DNA of 16,496 nt from Deltaproteobacteria bacterium (GTDB lineage: Bacteria; Myxococcota_A; UBA9042). Each line of letters begins with the position of its first letter. Within the stretch, counting starts at the first letter, position 1. The DNA lies in assembly GCA_020632665.1 (NCBI GenBank), contig JACKFC010000058.1, positions 1 to 16,496 of the forward strand. The letters run 5' to 3'. Below, piece by piece: positions 1 to 7,196 of this stretch. The notes beneath the pieces are model-generated. The model was not told the origin of the DNA. It saw only the letters and a list, made by a program, of their open reading frames with translations, and made no database searches. Position numbers and translations under genes: made by a program.

Positions 1-1240
1 CGTCCTTTTTCTCCTCGAAGAGCGGGGCGTTCGGATCGATGTAGGTGTTGGCCGCGTCGGAGGTCTTGGTCTGCGCGGCGACGACGACGCTCTTGCGCTG
101 GTCGAGCGGCGCCTTGTCCGGATCGGGCTCGAGCTTGGCCTTGGCCGACTCGGCGACGAATTTGGCCGCGTTCTCGAAGTACTCCTCGTTCTTCTCGAGC
201 GCACCCTTGACCTTGCGGAAGACTCCGTCGGAACCGAGGAAATAGCCAGAGAGGACGGTCTTGGTCTTGGCGAAGCTGGCGCGCACCACGAGGATCTGGT
301 CGACGCCGATCTGGTTGCGCAGCTCACGGATCCGGTCCTCGACGACCGACGGCTGGCCGAAGTTCGCCGCGACGACCTTGCGGCCACTCTGCAGATCGTC
401 CCGGAAGCTGGATGGCTGCAACTCCACATCGTGATCGACGGATTTGCCGGCCTCGATCTTCACGAACCGCCGATCCCCGACCTCGCCGCTGGCGCGCAGG
501 CTGATCCGGTGCTCGCCCGCGACGAGCTCCTCGATCTTGGTCGGCGCGCGGCCACGGTAGACGCCGTCCACCCACACCTCGGCGCCGGACGCCTTCTTGC
601 CGACGTCGAGATCGCCGGTCGGTGCGGCCGAAAGACCCTGCTTGACCGTCTTGAACAGCTCGGCTGCGGCGGCGCCGTACGCGACGTACTCCTCTTCGGT
701 CTGCTTCGGAAAGAGGATCAGACTCCGGGTCAGGAAGTCACGCGCCGGCATCAAGTCGTTCTTCTGCAGCGCGATGAGACCTTGGGCCTTGAATAGTCGG
801 GCATAGAGTCGGCTGCCGCCAGCGGCGGGCTGGGCGTCCAGCAGCGCCTTCGCCGCGGCGACGCGCTCGGTCGCCCGCTTCGGCGTGCGCAAGAGCAGCG
901 CCCGCAGGGCCTCCTCGACCAGCACGCGCGCCTTCACCTCTTCCTCTTCACCCGGAATCGGCGAGAGTTCGAAGGCGCGGACCAACTCCAGGCGCCCAGC
1001 CGCACGAGCGAGTACGCGCTCCAGCGCAGACGCCAGATCGGCCTCTTTGCTCTTCGCCGGCACGACGAGGACCGTCATCGAATTGGCCATCACCCCCTGG
1101 GCGGCGGCCTCGGCGACGATATTGCCGGAATTCCACATCGCCACGAAGTCCAGCTGCACGAGCAGCGCGATCGCGACGGTCGAGGTCCAGCGCTGCCAGC
1201 GCGGGCTCTTCTGATCGAAGGATGGGCAGGGAGCGTTCAT
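1..1240 (-). CDS. PEGA-domain envelope protein, C-terminus cut by the window edge
   Basis: An open frame runs from an ATG at 1240 to the left edge without a stop, giving 413 visible residues. Residues 20-33 are hydrophobic after a basic stretch (KSPRWQRW), which fits an uncleaved membrane anchor or a signal peptide. Residues 65-200 are helical and TPR-like in feel, with a segment around 150-175 resembling a repeat helix pair. Residues 209-274 look like a PEGA domain: a short beta segment, then V-W-V-D-G-x-Y-R-G-x-A-P-T, then A-G-E-H-R-I-S-L. PEGA domains are small extracytoplasmic beta domains found in surface proteins and on kinases; no enzymatic function is implied. The start has GGAG five bases upstream and lies 21 nt after the stop of the kelch-like gene, so this is the last visible gene of a three-gene minus-strand set. 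The partner or ligand is not known. Confidence 0.8.
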   Translation of the reverse strand, partial: MNAPCPSFDQKSPRWQRWTSTVAIALLVQLDFVAMWNSGNIVAEAAAQGVMANSMTVLVVPAKSKEADLASALERVLARAAGRLELVRAFELSPIPGEEEEVKARVLVEEALRALLLRTPKRATERVAAAKALLDAQPAAGGSRLYARLFKAQGLIALQKNDLMPARDFLTRSLILFPKQTEEEYVAYGAAAAELFKTVKQGLSAAPTGDLDVGKKASGAEVWVDGVYRGRAPTKIEELVAGEHRISLRASGEVGDRRFVKIEAGKSVDHDVELQPSSFRDDLQSGRKVVAANFGQPSVVEDRIRELRNQIGVDQILVVRASFAKTKTVLSGYFLGSDGVFRKVKGALEKNEEYFENAAKFVAESAKAKLEPDPDKAPLDQRKSVVVAAQTKTSDAANTYIDPNAPLFEEKKD

Positions 1241-1261
1241 CGGAACTCCGTCGGTCAACCG

Positions 1262-2962
1262 TTAGGGCAGCAGGTGCGCGGGGCAGTAGATGTCGCTCGC
1301 CGCGGCGCTCGTCTTGCTGAGATCGTCGAAAGCCGTCACGCCGCCGAACATCAGGACGCAGTCGTTGGTCAGCGCGAGCGCGCCGTGACCACCGCGCTTG
1401 ACGAAGGTGGCCGAGGCCGGCGGATTCTCGAAGGCGCGCTTGGCGATATCGAAGGTCCGCAGCGTGAAGCTCGCGGGCTGGCCCCACGCGCTGAAGCCAC
1501 CCGAGACGACCACGTGGCCGGCGTCGGTGCGGTTGGCCTGGTGCATGTAGATTCCGGCATCGAGGCCGCCGACGCGCTCGGTGTCGATCTTGCGGGTCTT
1601 CTCGTTGACCGAGACGATGTAGACGTCGTCCTTGTTCGGTGCCTGCCAGGCCTTGTTGGCGTAGCGGATGCCGCCGACCGAGAGGAACTGCACCACCGTC
1701 GTACTCGGGTCGTCCTTCGCCTTCGCCGTGCCGATCGGCGTCAGCGAGGGGAAGTAGAGCCCGCCGGCGAGCGCCGTGATGTCGCCGCTGACCGTGTACG
1801 ACGCGTCGAAGAGGCCGTCGCCCGGCGCTGTGCTCTCGACAAAGACCTCGGCGCGGACGTTGTCGTCGTCGCCACCCCAGACCAGGACCTTGGTACCGCC
1901 GTCGGGGGTGCTGCCCAGCGGGGCGATCGCCGCGCCGGCACGCACCGCGTTCAGCGGCAGCTGCGACTTCACGTCGACGAAGGCGCCGTGGGTACCCACC
2001 GTCGGATCGTAGAGGCTCGAATTCATGTACGAGGTCTGGTCGAGATTCGCGCTGGCCGGCCACACCGCGCCGCCGAGCGCGACCACGAAGTCGTCCGAGA
2101 GCGCCATCAGGTTCGGGAAGACGCGCTTGACGGCGAAGTCCACTGCCTCGGGCTTGATGAAGGTCTCGGTCTCGACGTCGAAGATCTCGTACGGGTAGTT
2201 GACGCCGTCGCTGACCTTCCAGACAGGAGGACCGGAAGCCGCGTCGACCGACATCTTCTGCGCACCGCCGACGATCAACACGCGGTTGCTCTTCGGCAGG
2301 AAGATCGCGCTGTGGCCGGCACGCGGCACCGCCATCCGGGCCTGCGCCTTGGCCTCGCGCAGCTCGCCGCTGTCGACGTCGAAGATCCACGCGCCGTCCT
2401 GCGCGCCGGACAACTCGGTCTTGCCGCCAGCGGTGTTCGAGACGCCGAAGCCGCCGGTGATCAAGACGCGGCCCTTGCCGATCGAGGTGACGGAGGGGAA
2501 GAGCACGTTCGGGGCGCTTCCTGCGCTCGGCGAGAGACAGGTGAATGCCTCGACCTGCATCAGGGTCATGTCGAAGGTCGAGGTCGTGTTCTTGACGATC
2601 TTCTGACCCGAGCGGCGCGCCATCCAGGCCGGCTTGCCACCCGCATTGCCGATCAGCGTCAGCTCCAGGCCACTACCGGCCGGAACCTCGAGCGCCGTCA
2701 ACGTCGGGCCCGAAGCGCTCGCCGCCTTGCTGTAGAGCTGCTTGCCGGCCTCGTCGCGGACCACCAACGTGTAGCTGCTGATCGTGCTGAACGGGTTCGC
2801 ACCGGCCTGCCCGCCGCAGGTCCCCGAGAGGGCCCGCACCTGCACGTCGAGCGGGCTGAACGACTCGTCGTCGACGGCGCAGCCGGTCATCGTGGCGAGC
2901 GCCAGGATCGCCGCGATCCCCGTGGTCGCGCGCCGGGTGCGCTGAAAAAGCGTCTCGAACAT
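1262..2962 (-). CDS. Kelch-like beta-propeller lipoprotein
   Basis: The product is 566 residues. A basic n-region and hydrophobic core lead to a lipobox-like M-T-G-C, with the lipidated cysteine at residue 28 and no aspartate at +2, so outer-membrane sorting is plausible. Residues about 40-140 form an Ig- or carbohydrate-module-like beta region. After that come seven hydrophobic strands each ending in a Gly-Gly pair (near residues 170, 232, 297, 363, 430, 488 and 540), the spacing expected for a seven-bladed kelch propeller. Such proteins are usually binding scaffolds on the cell surface. Cysteine pairs near 49/142 and 535/560 could be disulfides. I chose the ATG at 2962 because GGAGG lies eight bases upstream; an in-frame GTG at 2977 sits inside that ribosome site and is less likely. 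The gene lies 23 nt after a small lipoprotein gene and 21 nt before the PEGA gene. The ligand is unknown. Confidence 0.85.
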   Translation of the reverse strand: MFETLFQRTRRATTGIAAILALATMTGCAVDDESFSPLDVQVRALSGTCGGQAGANPFSTISSYTLVVRDEAGKQLYSKAASASGPTLTALEVPAGSGLELTLIGNAGGKPAWMARRSGQKIVKNTTSTFDMTLMQVEAFTCLSPSAGSAPNVLFPSVTSIGKGRVLITGGFGVSNTAGGKTELSGAQDGAWIFDVDSGELREAKAQARMAVPRAGHSAIFLPKSNRVLIVGGAQKMSVDAASGPPVWKVSDGVNYPYEIFDVETETFIKPEAVDFAVKRVFPNLMALSDDFVVALGGAVWPASANLDQTSYMNSSLYDPTVGTHGAFVDVKSQLPLNAVRAGAAIAPLGSTPDGGTKVLVWGGDDDNVRAEVFVESTAPGDGLFDASYTVSGDITALAGGLYFPSLTPIGTAKAKDDPSTTVVQFLSVGGIRYANKAWQAPNKDDVYIVSVNEKTRKIDTERVGGLDAGIYMHQANRTDAGHVVVSGGFSAWGQPASFTLRTFDIAKRAFENPPASATFVKRGGHGALALTNDCVLMFGGVTAFDDLSKTSAAASDIYCPAHLLP

Positions 2963-2985
2963 CCTCGAATCCTCCACGGCCGTGC

Positions 2986-3528
2986 CTAGAACGGCGTGAA
3001 CGCCAACACCTTCCGCTTGCCATCGGCTTCACCGATCGTGATCGGGGGCGGGTGCTGTCGTGGGTCGGCCGTCTTGACGAAGTACTTCATCCCGTCATCG
3101 GTCTTCATCTTGCGGCAGATCGTGTACGCCGGTTCGCCCGGCTCGTTCATGTATTTGCTGACGTTTTGCCGGATGCGCGGCCAGTACATCTCGCGCACCT
3201 GGCGGGTGTTGCGCTGGTCCGGGAACAGGGCGCGAAAGGCCTGGAAATTCTCCTCCGTGTCTGCCGCCAGGGCGAGCTGGTAGATGCGATAGATCACCCA
3301 CTCGTCGCTGTCCGGATCGGGATCGTCGACCACTTGATCGAGATCGCACAATCCGCCCCTCTGCAGGATTTGCTTGCTGCTGAGCGTATCCTTCTCGGGC
3401 TCGTCGGTGGTGGTGACGCCCGGACGGGCCGCGCCGATCGAGGTTCCCTTGCCGCACGCCGGAACGAAGGCGAGCAGGGCGAAGACGACGGCGATCCACC
3501 GATCGGGGCCTGCGCGATGCTGGCTCAT
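2986..3528 (-). CDS. Small predicted lipoprotein of unknown function
   Basis: This 180-residue protein begins with a short signal sequence ending V-P-A-C, so cysteine 25 is the likely lipidation site. The mature part starts with a Gly/Thr/Pro-rich linker to about residue 50. A soluble, mostly helical domain follows (about 52-165), rich in Asp, Arg and aromatic residues (for example W-V-I-Y-R-I-Y and M-Y-W-P-R-I-R), with two cysteines at 61 and 138 that could pair. I do not recognise a family. The ATG at 3528 has a strong AGGAGGAG just upstream; longer in-frame readings to 3771 have no such site and would bury the signal peptide. It is the first gene of the minus-strand lipoprotein/PEGA set and is divergent from the kinase operon. 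Confidence 0.8.
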   Translation of the reverse strand: MSQHRAGPDRWIAVVFALLAFVPACGKGTSIGAARPGVTTTDEPEKDTLSSKQILQRGGLCDLDQVVDDPDPDSDEWVIYRIYQLALAADTEENFQAFRALFPDQRNTRQVREMYWPRIRQNVSKYMNEPGEPAYTICRKMKTDDGMKYFVKTADPRQHPPPITIGEADGKRKVLAFTPF

Positions 3529-3567
3529 GCTCCTCCTCTGGCCGCGGCGACGGCAGATGCGGCGGCG

Positions 3568-3595
3568 ATGGTAGCCGAGCGGCGTCGCGGTGCAA
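3568..3595 (-). promoter_or_regulatory. Candidate promoter for the lipoprotein-kelch-PEGA set
   Basis: On the minus strand TTGCAC (3595-3590) is followed after 16 bases by TACCAT (3573-3568), a fair sigma-70-type pair. It would start a transcript near 3561, about 33 bases upstream of the small lipoprotein gene. This is a visual match only. Confidence 0.35.
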
Positions 3596-3634
3596 AGCCG
3601 CTGCCGCAAACGCAGCGTGGAGCTCGGACGCGGA

Positions 3635-3660
3635 GGTCGCGCAGGAGATGCGTCGCGACC
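3635..3660. promoter_or_regulatory. 7-bp perfect dyad in the divergent promoter region
   Basis: GGTCGCG (3635-3641) and CGCGACC (3654-3660) are exact inverted copies 12 bases apart. The dyad lies between the two candidate divergent promoters, ending three bases before the kinase-side -35 element. That is a good position for an operator acting on both operons, but GC-rich dyads also arise by chance. Confidence 0.3.
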
Positions 3661-3663
3661 GGT

Positions 3664-3691
3664 TTGCTGCCGCGCCTGACGCTGGTATATC
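3664..3691 (+). promoter_or_regulatory. Candidate promoter for the kinase operon
   Basis: TTGCTG (3664-3669) is followed by 16 bases and then TATATC (3686-3691), which is preceded by TGG as in an extended -10 element. It is the most AT-rich spot in the region and would give a leader of about 48 bases before the kinase start. Confidence 0.4.
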
Positions 3692-3745
3692 CTGCGCGGC
3701 CACGCACTCCCGCGTTGCCCTCCGTTGCGATTCTTCGAGGAGCCC

Positions 3746-5545
3746 ATGTCAGGGCAGAGCCACCAGACCAACCTCGTCGGGCAGACCCTCGCCGGCCGCT
3801 ACCGTTTGGTCTCCCGGCTCGGGGCCGGTGGCATGGGCAGCGTCTACAAGGCCCACGATTCGCAGATGAGCGATCGCGTGGTCGCGGTGAAGGTGCTCGC
3901 GCCGCACTTGGTCAGTGACGAGAAGCAGGTCTTGCGCTTCGAGCAAGAAGCGCGCGCGGCAAACCAGCTGCGCCACCCGAACACCATCAGCGTGCTCGAT
4001 TTCGGCCGCGATCCCGAAGGCCATATCTTCATGGTCATCGAGTTCCTGACTGGCGAGACGTTGACCGGGATCCTCCGCCACGGCCGGATGGACGTCTCGC
4101 GCGTCCTCTACATCTTCCGCCAGATCTGCAAATCGCTCGCCGAAGCCCACAGCAAGGGCATCGTCCACCGCGATCTGAAGCCGGACAATATCTTCGTCTG
4201 CGAAATCTATGGAGAATCGGACTTCGTCAAGGTCATCGACTTCGGCATCGCCAAGTTCCTCGAAGAAGAGGGCAACCAGCTGACGCAGGCCGGCAAGATG
4301 TTCGGCACGCCGCGCTACCTCTCGCCCGAGCAGGCACAGGGCAAGCGACTCGACGCGCGCAGCGATCTCTACACGCTCGGCGTCATGCTCTTCGAGTGCA
4401 TCGCCGGCCGCCCGCCCTTCATCGCCGAAGAAGCGATCGCCGTCGCGATCAAGCACGTGCAGGAGGCGCCGCCGAAGATGGAGGAGGTCGCCTCGGACGT
4501 GCACTGCCCGCGCGAAGTCGACCACCTCGTCTTCAAGTTGCTGGCGAAGAAGCCAGGCGACCGCTACCAGAGCGCCGAGGAAGTCGTCCGCGCCATCGAC
4601 GACGCCATGGCCGCTCTGCAGCGCTCCGGAATGGGCCTTCCCGTCGGCTCGTACACGCCACACGCCGCGTTGACGCCGGCGCGCCCGCAGACGATCCCGC
4701 CGGTCTCCTCCGACGACGAAGCGACCCGCGCCCTCGACTCGCTGGGCAGCCTCGGCGACGACGACGCCACGCGCGCCATCGACGCTGTCGGTGGCCTCGG
4801 CGACGACGAAGCAACCCGCGCGATCGATATCCCGATGCCCAGCGCGGGCGTCGCGGCGGGTGGCGAAGCGACCGTGGCACTCGACACCGCGGACGCCCTG
4901 CGCGGACTCGAGAAGGCCCGTGCGCAGAAGGCCGCGTCTGCTGCTCCGGCTGCGCCCACAGCGGCGAAGGGGGGCGGATCCGGCAAGCTCGTCGGCATCG
5001 TCGTCGGCGTCTTGGTCTTGGGGGCCGGCGCATTCGGCGCGATGCAGCTCAGCAAGTCGGGCGAGCCGAAGGGCCCGGCGCAGCCTGTCGTGAGCGAGGC
5101 CGAGGCGACCCGTCGTGCTGCCGAGGCGGCTCGGATCGCGGCAGAAGAAGCGGCCACCAAGGCTGCGGAAGCAGCGACCCGCAAAGCCGAAGCCGCGGCG
5201 AAGAAGGCCGCTGCGGAAGCCGCCGCCTTGGCGCAGAAGGCCGCCGCCGCGCACAAGCTGACCATCGACACCACTCCGCCCGGTGCGACCGTGCTGTTGG
5301 ATAGCCTCGCCGTCGGCAAGACACCCTTCGAGCTCAAGCTCAAGGCGGAAGACCCCGACCGCGTTTACCTGCTCAAGCTCGAGGGCTTCGAGGACTACCC
5401 GGTGACGGTGAAGAGTCGTACACTGGTGGAGGCGCGGATCGATCGGCTTCCGGTCGAGTTGAAGCGCAAAGAGGTCGCCAAGCCCGTCGCCAAGCCCGCG
5501 GGTGGTGGCAGCAAGCCGAAGAAGGAGCGCGATTGGAGCTTCTGA
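3746..5545 (+). CDS. Transmembrane Ser/Thr protein kinase with extracytoplasmic PEGA domain
   Basis: This 599-residue Hanks-type kinase would phosphorylate proteins on Ser/Thr at the inner membrane. The catalytic domain spans about 19-285. It has the glycine loop LGAGGMGSV (25-33), the ATP lysine in VAVKV (K49), HRDLKPDN (141-148), DFG (165-167) and SPE (193-195) in place of APE, so it looks active. Residues 323-380 hold four threonine repeats (separate entry). One membrane span lies at 415-433. An Ala/Lys/Glu-rich helical rod follows (449-503), then a PEGA domain (504-575) and a Lys-rich tail. The topology implied is kinase inside and PEGA outside. The ATG at 3746 has GAGGAG just upstream; a TTG at 3725 would add seven residues and is less likely. 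The gene opens a four-gene set and overlaps the next gene by 13 nt. Substrates are not evident. Confidence 0.95.
   Translation: MSGQSHQTNLVGQTLAGRYRLVSRLGAGGMGSVYKAHDSQMSDRVVAVKVLAPHLVSDEKQVLRFEQEARAANQLRHPNTISVLDFGRDPEGHIFMVIEFLTGETLTGILRHGRMDVSRVLYIFRQICKSLAEAHSKGIVHRDLKPDNIFVCEIYGESDFVKVIDFGIAKFLEEEGNQLTQAGKMFGTPRYLSPEQAQGKRLDARSDLYTLGVMLFECIAGRPPFIAEEAIAVAIKHVQEAPPKMEEVASDVHCPREVDHLVFKLLAKKPGDRYQSAEEVVRAIDDAMAALQRSGMGLPVGSYTPHAALTPARPQTIPPVSSDDEATRALDSLGSLGDDDATRAIDAVGGLGDDEATRAIDIPMPSAGVAAGGEATVALDTADALRGLEKARAQKAASAAPAAPTAAKGGGSGKLVGIVVGVLVLGAGAFGAMQLSKSGEPKGPAQPVVSEAEATRRAAEAARIAAEEAATKAAEAATRKAEAAAKKAAAEAAALAQKAAAAHKLTIDTTPPGATVLLDSLAVGKTPFELKLKAEDPDRVYLLKLEGFEDYPVTVKSRTLVEARIDRLPVELKRKEVAKPVAKPAGGGSKPKKERDWSF
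4709..4885 (+). repeat. Four threonine-centred repeats in the kinase linker
   Basis: Within the kinase, the motif D-D-(E/D)-A-T-R-A-(L/I)-D occurs three times, with Thr at residues 327, 342 and 357. A weaker copy, G-G-E-A-T-V-A-L-D, has Thr at 376. The first three are exactly 15 residues (45 bp) apart and the DNA is itself repetitive (GCCTCGGCGACGACGA occurs near 4750 and 4793). The repeats lie between the catalytic domain and the membrane span, the usual place for autophosphorylation sites. Confidence 0.85.
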
Positions 5546-6696
5546 GCGCCGTATTCGACCCGAAGATCGCTCGACGACGGCGTCGACCGAGCGGCTTGGC
5601 TTTGCTGCACGCCCTTCGCGTGGTCGCGGTGTGCTTCGCGTGTGCGCTCGTCTTTGGCGCCGCCGATGCCTACGCCGAAGATCCGGATCGTGCGAACAAG
5701 CTCTTCCTCGAAGCGCGAGAGAAGCTCCAGGGCGACGACCGCGAGGCTGCGCTCGCGCTGCTGTCGCAGGCGGAGTCGCATTTCGCCCACCCCGCGATCC
5801 GATTGCTCAAGGCCAAGACGCAGCGTGAACTCGGCCTGCTCGACGACGCCGACGCGACGCTGGGCCGGATCGAGTCAGGCAAGCTGCCTCGTGGCCTGCG
5901 CAAGGTGCTGGCAGAGGAACGCGCGGAGCTCGAGAAGGCACGCAAGGCGATGGGCCGCTTGCGCGTCCGCGTCACGCCGGGAGAGGCGATCGTCGTCATC
6001 GACAAGCACGAGCACCGGGGCGGCTACGATCGCTGGCGCAATCCAGGCGACACGCGGGTCGAAATCCTGGCGCCAGGCTTCCAGCCGACGGTTCGCACCG
6101 CGACGATCGCGGCCGAGGGAGAGGTCACGCTCGAGGTCGCCTTGGCTCCGCTGCGCGGCAAGATTCGCGTGGTCGTGCCTGGCGGGCTCAAGGGCGTCGA
6201 GGTGAAGATCGATGGCAAGGCCGTGGCGATCGACGAAGGCGCCCGCGCCGGCGACGTCTACTCCGCCGAAGCCGGACTCGGAAAGCACGAAGTCCTCTGT
6301 CGTCGCGGCGACAAGGAAGTCGGTCACGTGGTCGAAGTCGCATTCGGCGCCAGCGCCGACGTCCGCTGCACCGGCATCGAGCCGGCGACGAATATCGCGC
6401 GCGTCTCGCTGGGTTGGGGCGGAGTGGCGGCCGGCGCAGCGCTCGCCTCGTACGGTGTTTGGGGCATCCAATCCTATTTCGCCGACCAGGAGAAGGCGCA
6501 GCGCGAGGGCCTGATCGCCGACGGCAACAAGGGCTACGGCGGCGCGCTCTACCTCGCCTCCGGGGTTGCCGTGGGCCTGGCGAGCTATTGGCTGCTGCTG
6601 CGTGAGCCGTCCGGCGAGGCGGAAGCTTCCGCTTCTCTGGCCCCGGGCGTGACCGGCGCGACGTCGCCGCTCGCCCGCTTCTCCAACCTCCGCTGA
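5533..6696 (+). CDS. PEGA-like membrane protein translationally coupled to the kinase
   Basis: The product is 387 residues. A long basic n-region (R-R-R-R-R) and hydrophobic segment end at A-Y-A near residue 48, a good signal-peptidase site. Residues 50-135 are helical, TPR-like repeats. Residues about 142-206 resemble a PEGA domain (L-R-V-R-V-T-P-G-E-A-I-V-V-I-D, then a P-G-F turn), and a second beta domain of similar kind may follow (210-280). Two hydrophobic helices near 291-316 and 337-357 suggest a C-terminal membrane hairpin. The start is TTG with AAGGAG five bases upstream, inside the 3' end of the kinase gene; the 13-nt overlap points to coupled translation and to a role beside the kinase. 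No enzyme signature is visible, so an accessory or sensory envelope role is an inference. Confidence 0.85.
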   Translation: MELLSAVFDPKIARRRRRPSGLALLHALRVVAVCFACALVFGAADAYAEDPDRANKLFLEAREKLQGDDREAALALLSQAESHFAHPAIRLLKAKTQRELGLLDDADATLGRIESGKLPRGLRKVLAEERAELEKARKAMGRLRVRVTPGEAIVVIDKHEHRGGYDRWRNPGDTRVEILAPGFQPTVRTATIAAEGEVTLEVALAPLRGKIRVVVPGGLKGVEVKIDGKAVAIDEGARAGDVYSAEAGLGKHEVLCRRGDKEVGHVVEVAFGASADVRCTGIEPATNIARVSLGWGGVAAGAALASYGVWGIQSYFADQEKAQREGLIADGNKGYGGALYLASGVAVGLASYWLLLREPSGEAEASASLAPGVTGATSPLARFSNLR

Positions 6697-6704
6697 GGAC
6701 CAAG

Positions 6705-7196
6705 ATGGCGATCGCCGATGGCCCGTCCGACGACGCGCACGAGGCCATGTGTCGGCGCTGCGGCGTTTCCTGCCATCTGGCCATTCCGGTCAACGGCGTC
6801 CCGATCATCGTCCCTGGCTTACACTGCCGCTATCTGCGGGAAGAGCGCCGCGGCGAATTCGTTTGCACGGTCTACGACGAGCGCTTCGCCCGTGCTCCAT
6901 GGTGCCACCACGCCGCCCAGGCAGCCCCCTTGGGCTATCTTGCTCGCGATTGCCCATACGCGCTCACCGGCGGTTGGCGGCATGGCAAGGTCAAGCCTGG
7001 TCGCGCGTTGATGCGCACGACTTGGCCGGCAATTCGGGCCGAGATCGTGCGCGCGGGCTTGCCGGATTGGATCGACGAGCCGGCCTTTTTGCGCGCCGCG
7101 CGCGTCGAGTTGGGCGAGGCGGAAGTCAGTATTCGCGCATGGCCGGGACGGCCCGGGCGCCGGCAGGTCGTGTTCGGGGGACAGCATGAGGCGTGA
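6705..7196 (+). CDS. YkgJ-like cysteine-cluster protein (putative zinc or iron binding)
   Basis: This 163-residue cytoplasmic protein has cysteines at 16, 19, 23, 41, 54, 67 and 83 plus His 24, 68 and 69. The order C-x2-C-x3-C, then G-L-H-C-x-Y-L, then F-V-C-T-V-Y and P-W-C matches the architecture of the YkgJ/CxxCxxCC family (PF03692 type), which is proposed to bind a metal or Fe-S centre. The first cluster is C-x2-C-x3-C rather than the canonical CxxCxxCC. The function of the family is poorly known. The ATG lies 8 nt after the previous stop with GAGG in range, and the 3' end overlaps the amidohydrolase start by 11 nt, so it belongs to the kinase operon. It has no signal peptide, unlike the genes on either side. 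Confidence 0.75.
   Translation: MAIADGPSDDAHEAMCRRCGVSCHLAIPVNGVPIIVPGLHCRYLREERRGEFVCTVYDERFARAPWCHHAAQAAPLGYLARDCPYALTGGWRHGKVKPGRALMRTTWPAIRAEIVRAGLPDWIDEPAFLRAARVELGEAEVSIRAWPGRPGRRQVVFGGQHEA

Noticed and set aside
1274..2989. 571-codon plus-strand frame and a 480-codon minus-strand frame (948-2390) over the kelch-like gene
   Set aside because: Both are Arg/Ala-rich shadows; the kelch frame has a lipobox, a ribosome site and seven repeat strands.
3749..5254. 501-codon minus-strand frame opposite the kinase
   Set aside because: Arg/Asp/Val-rich shadow of a clear kinase gene, with no domain and no ribosome site.
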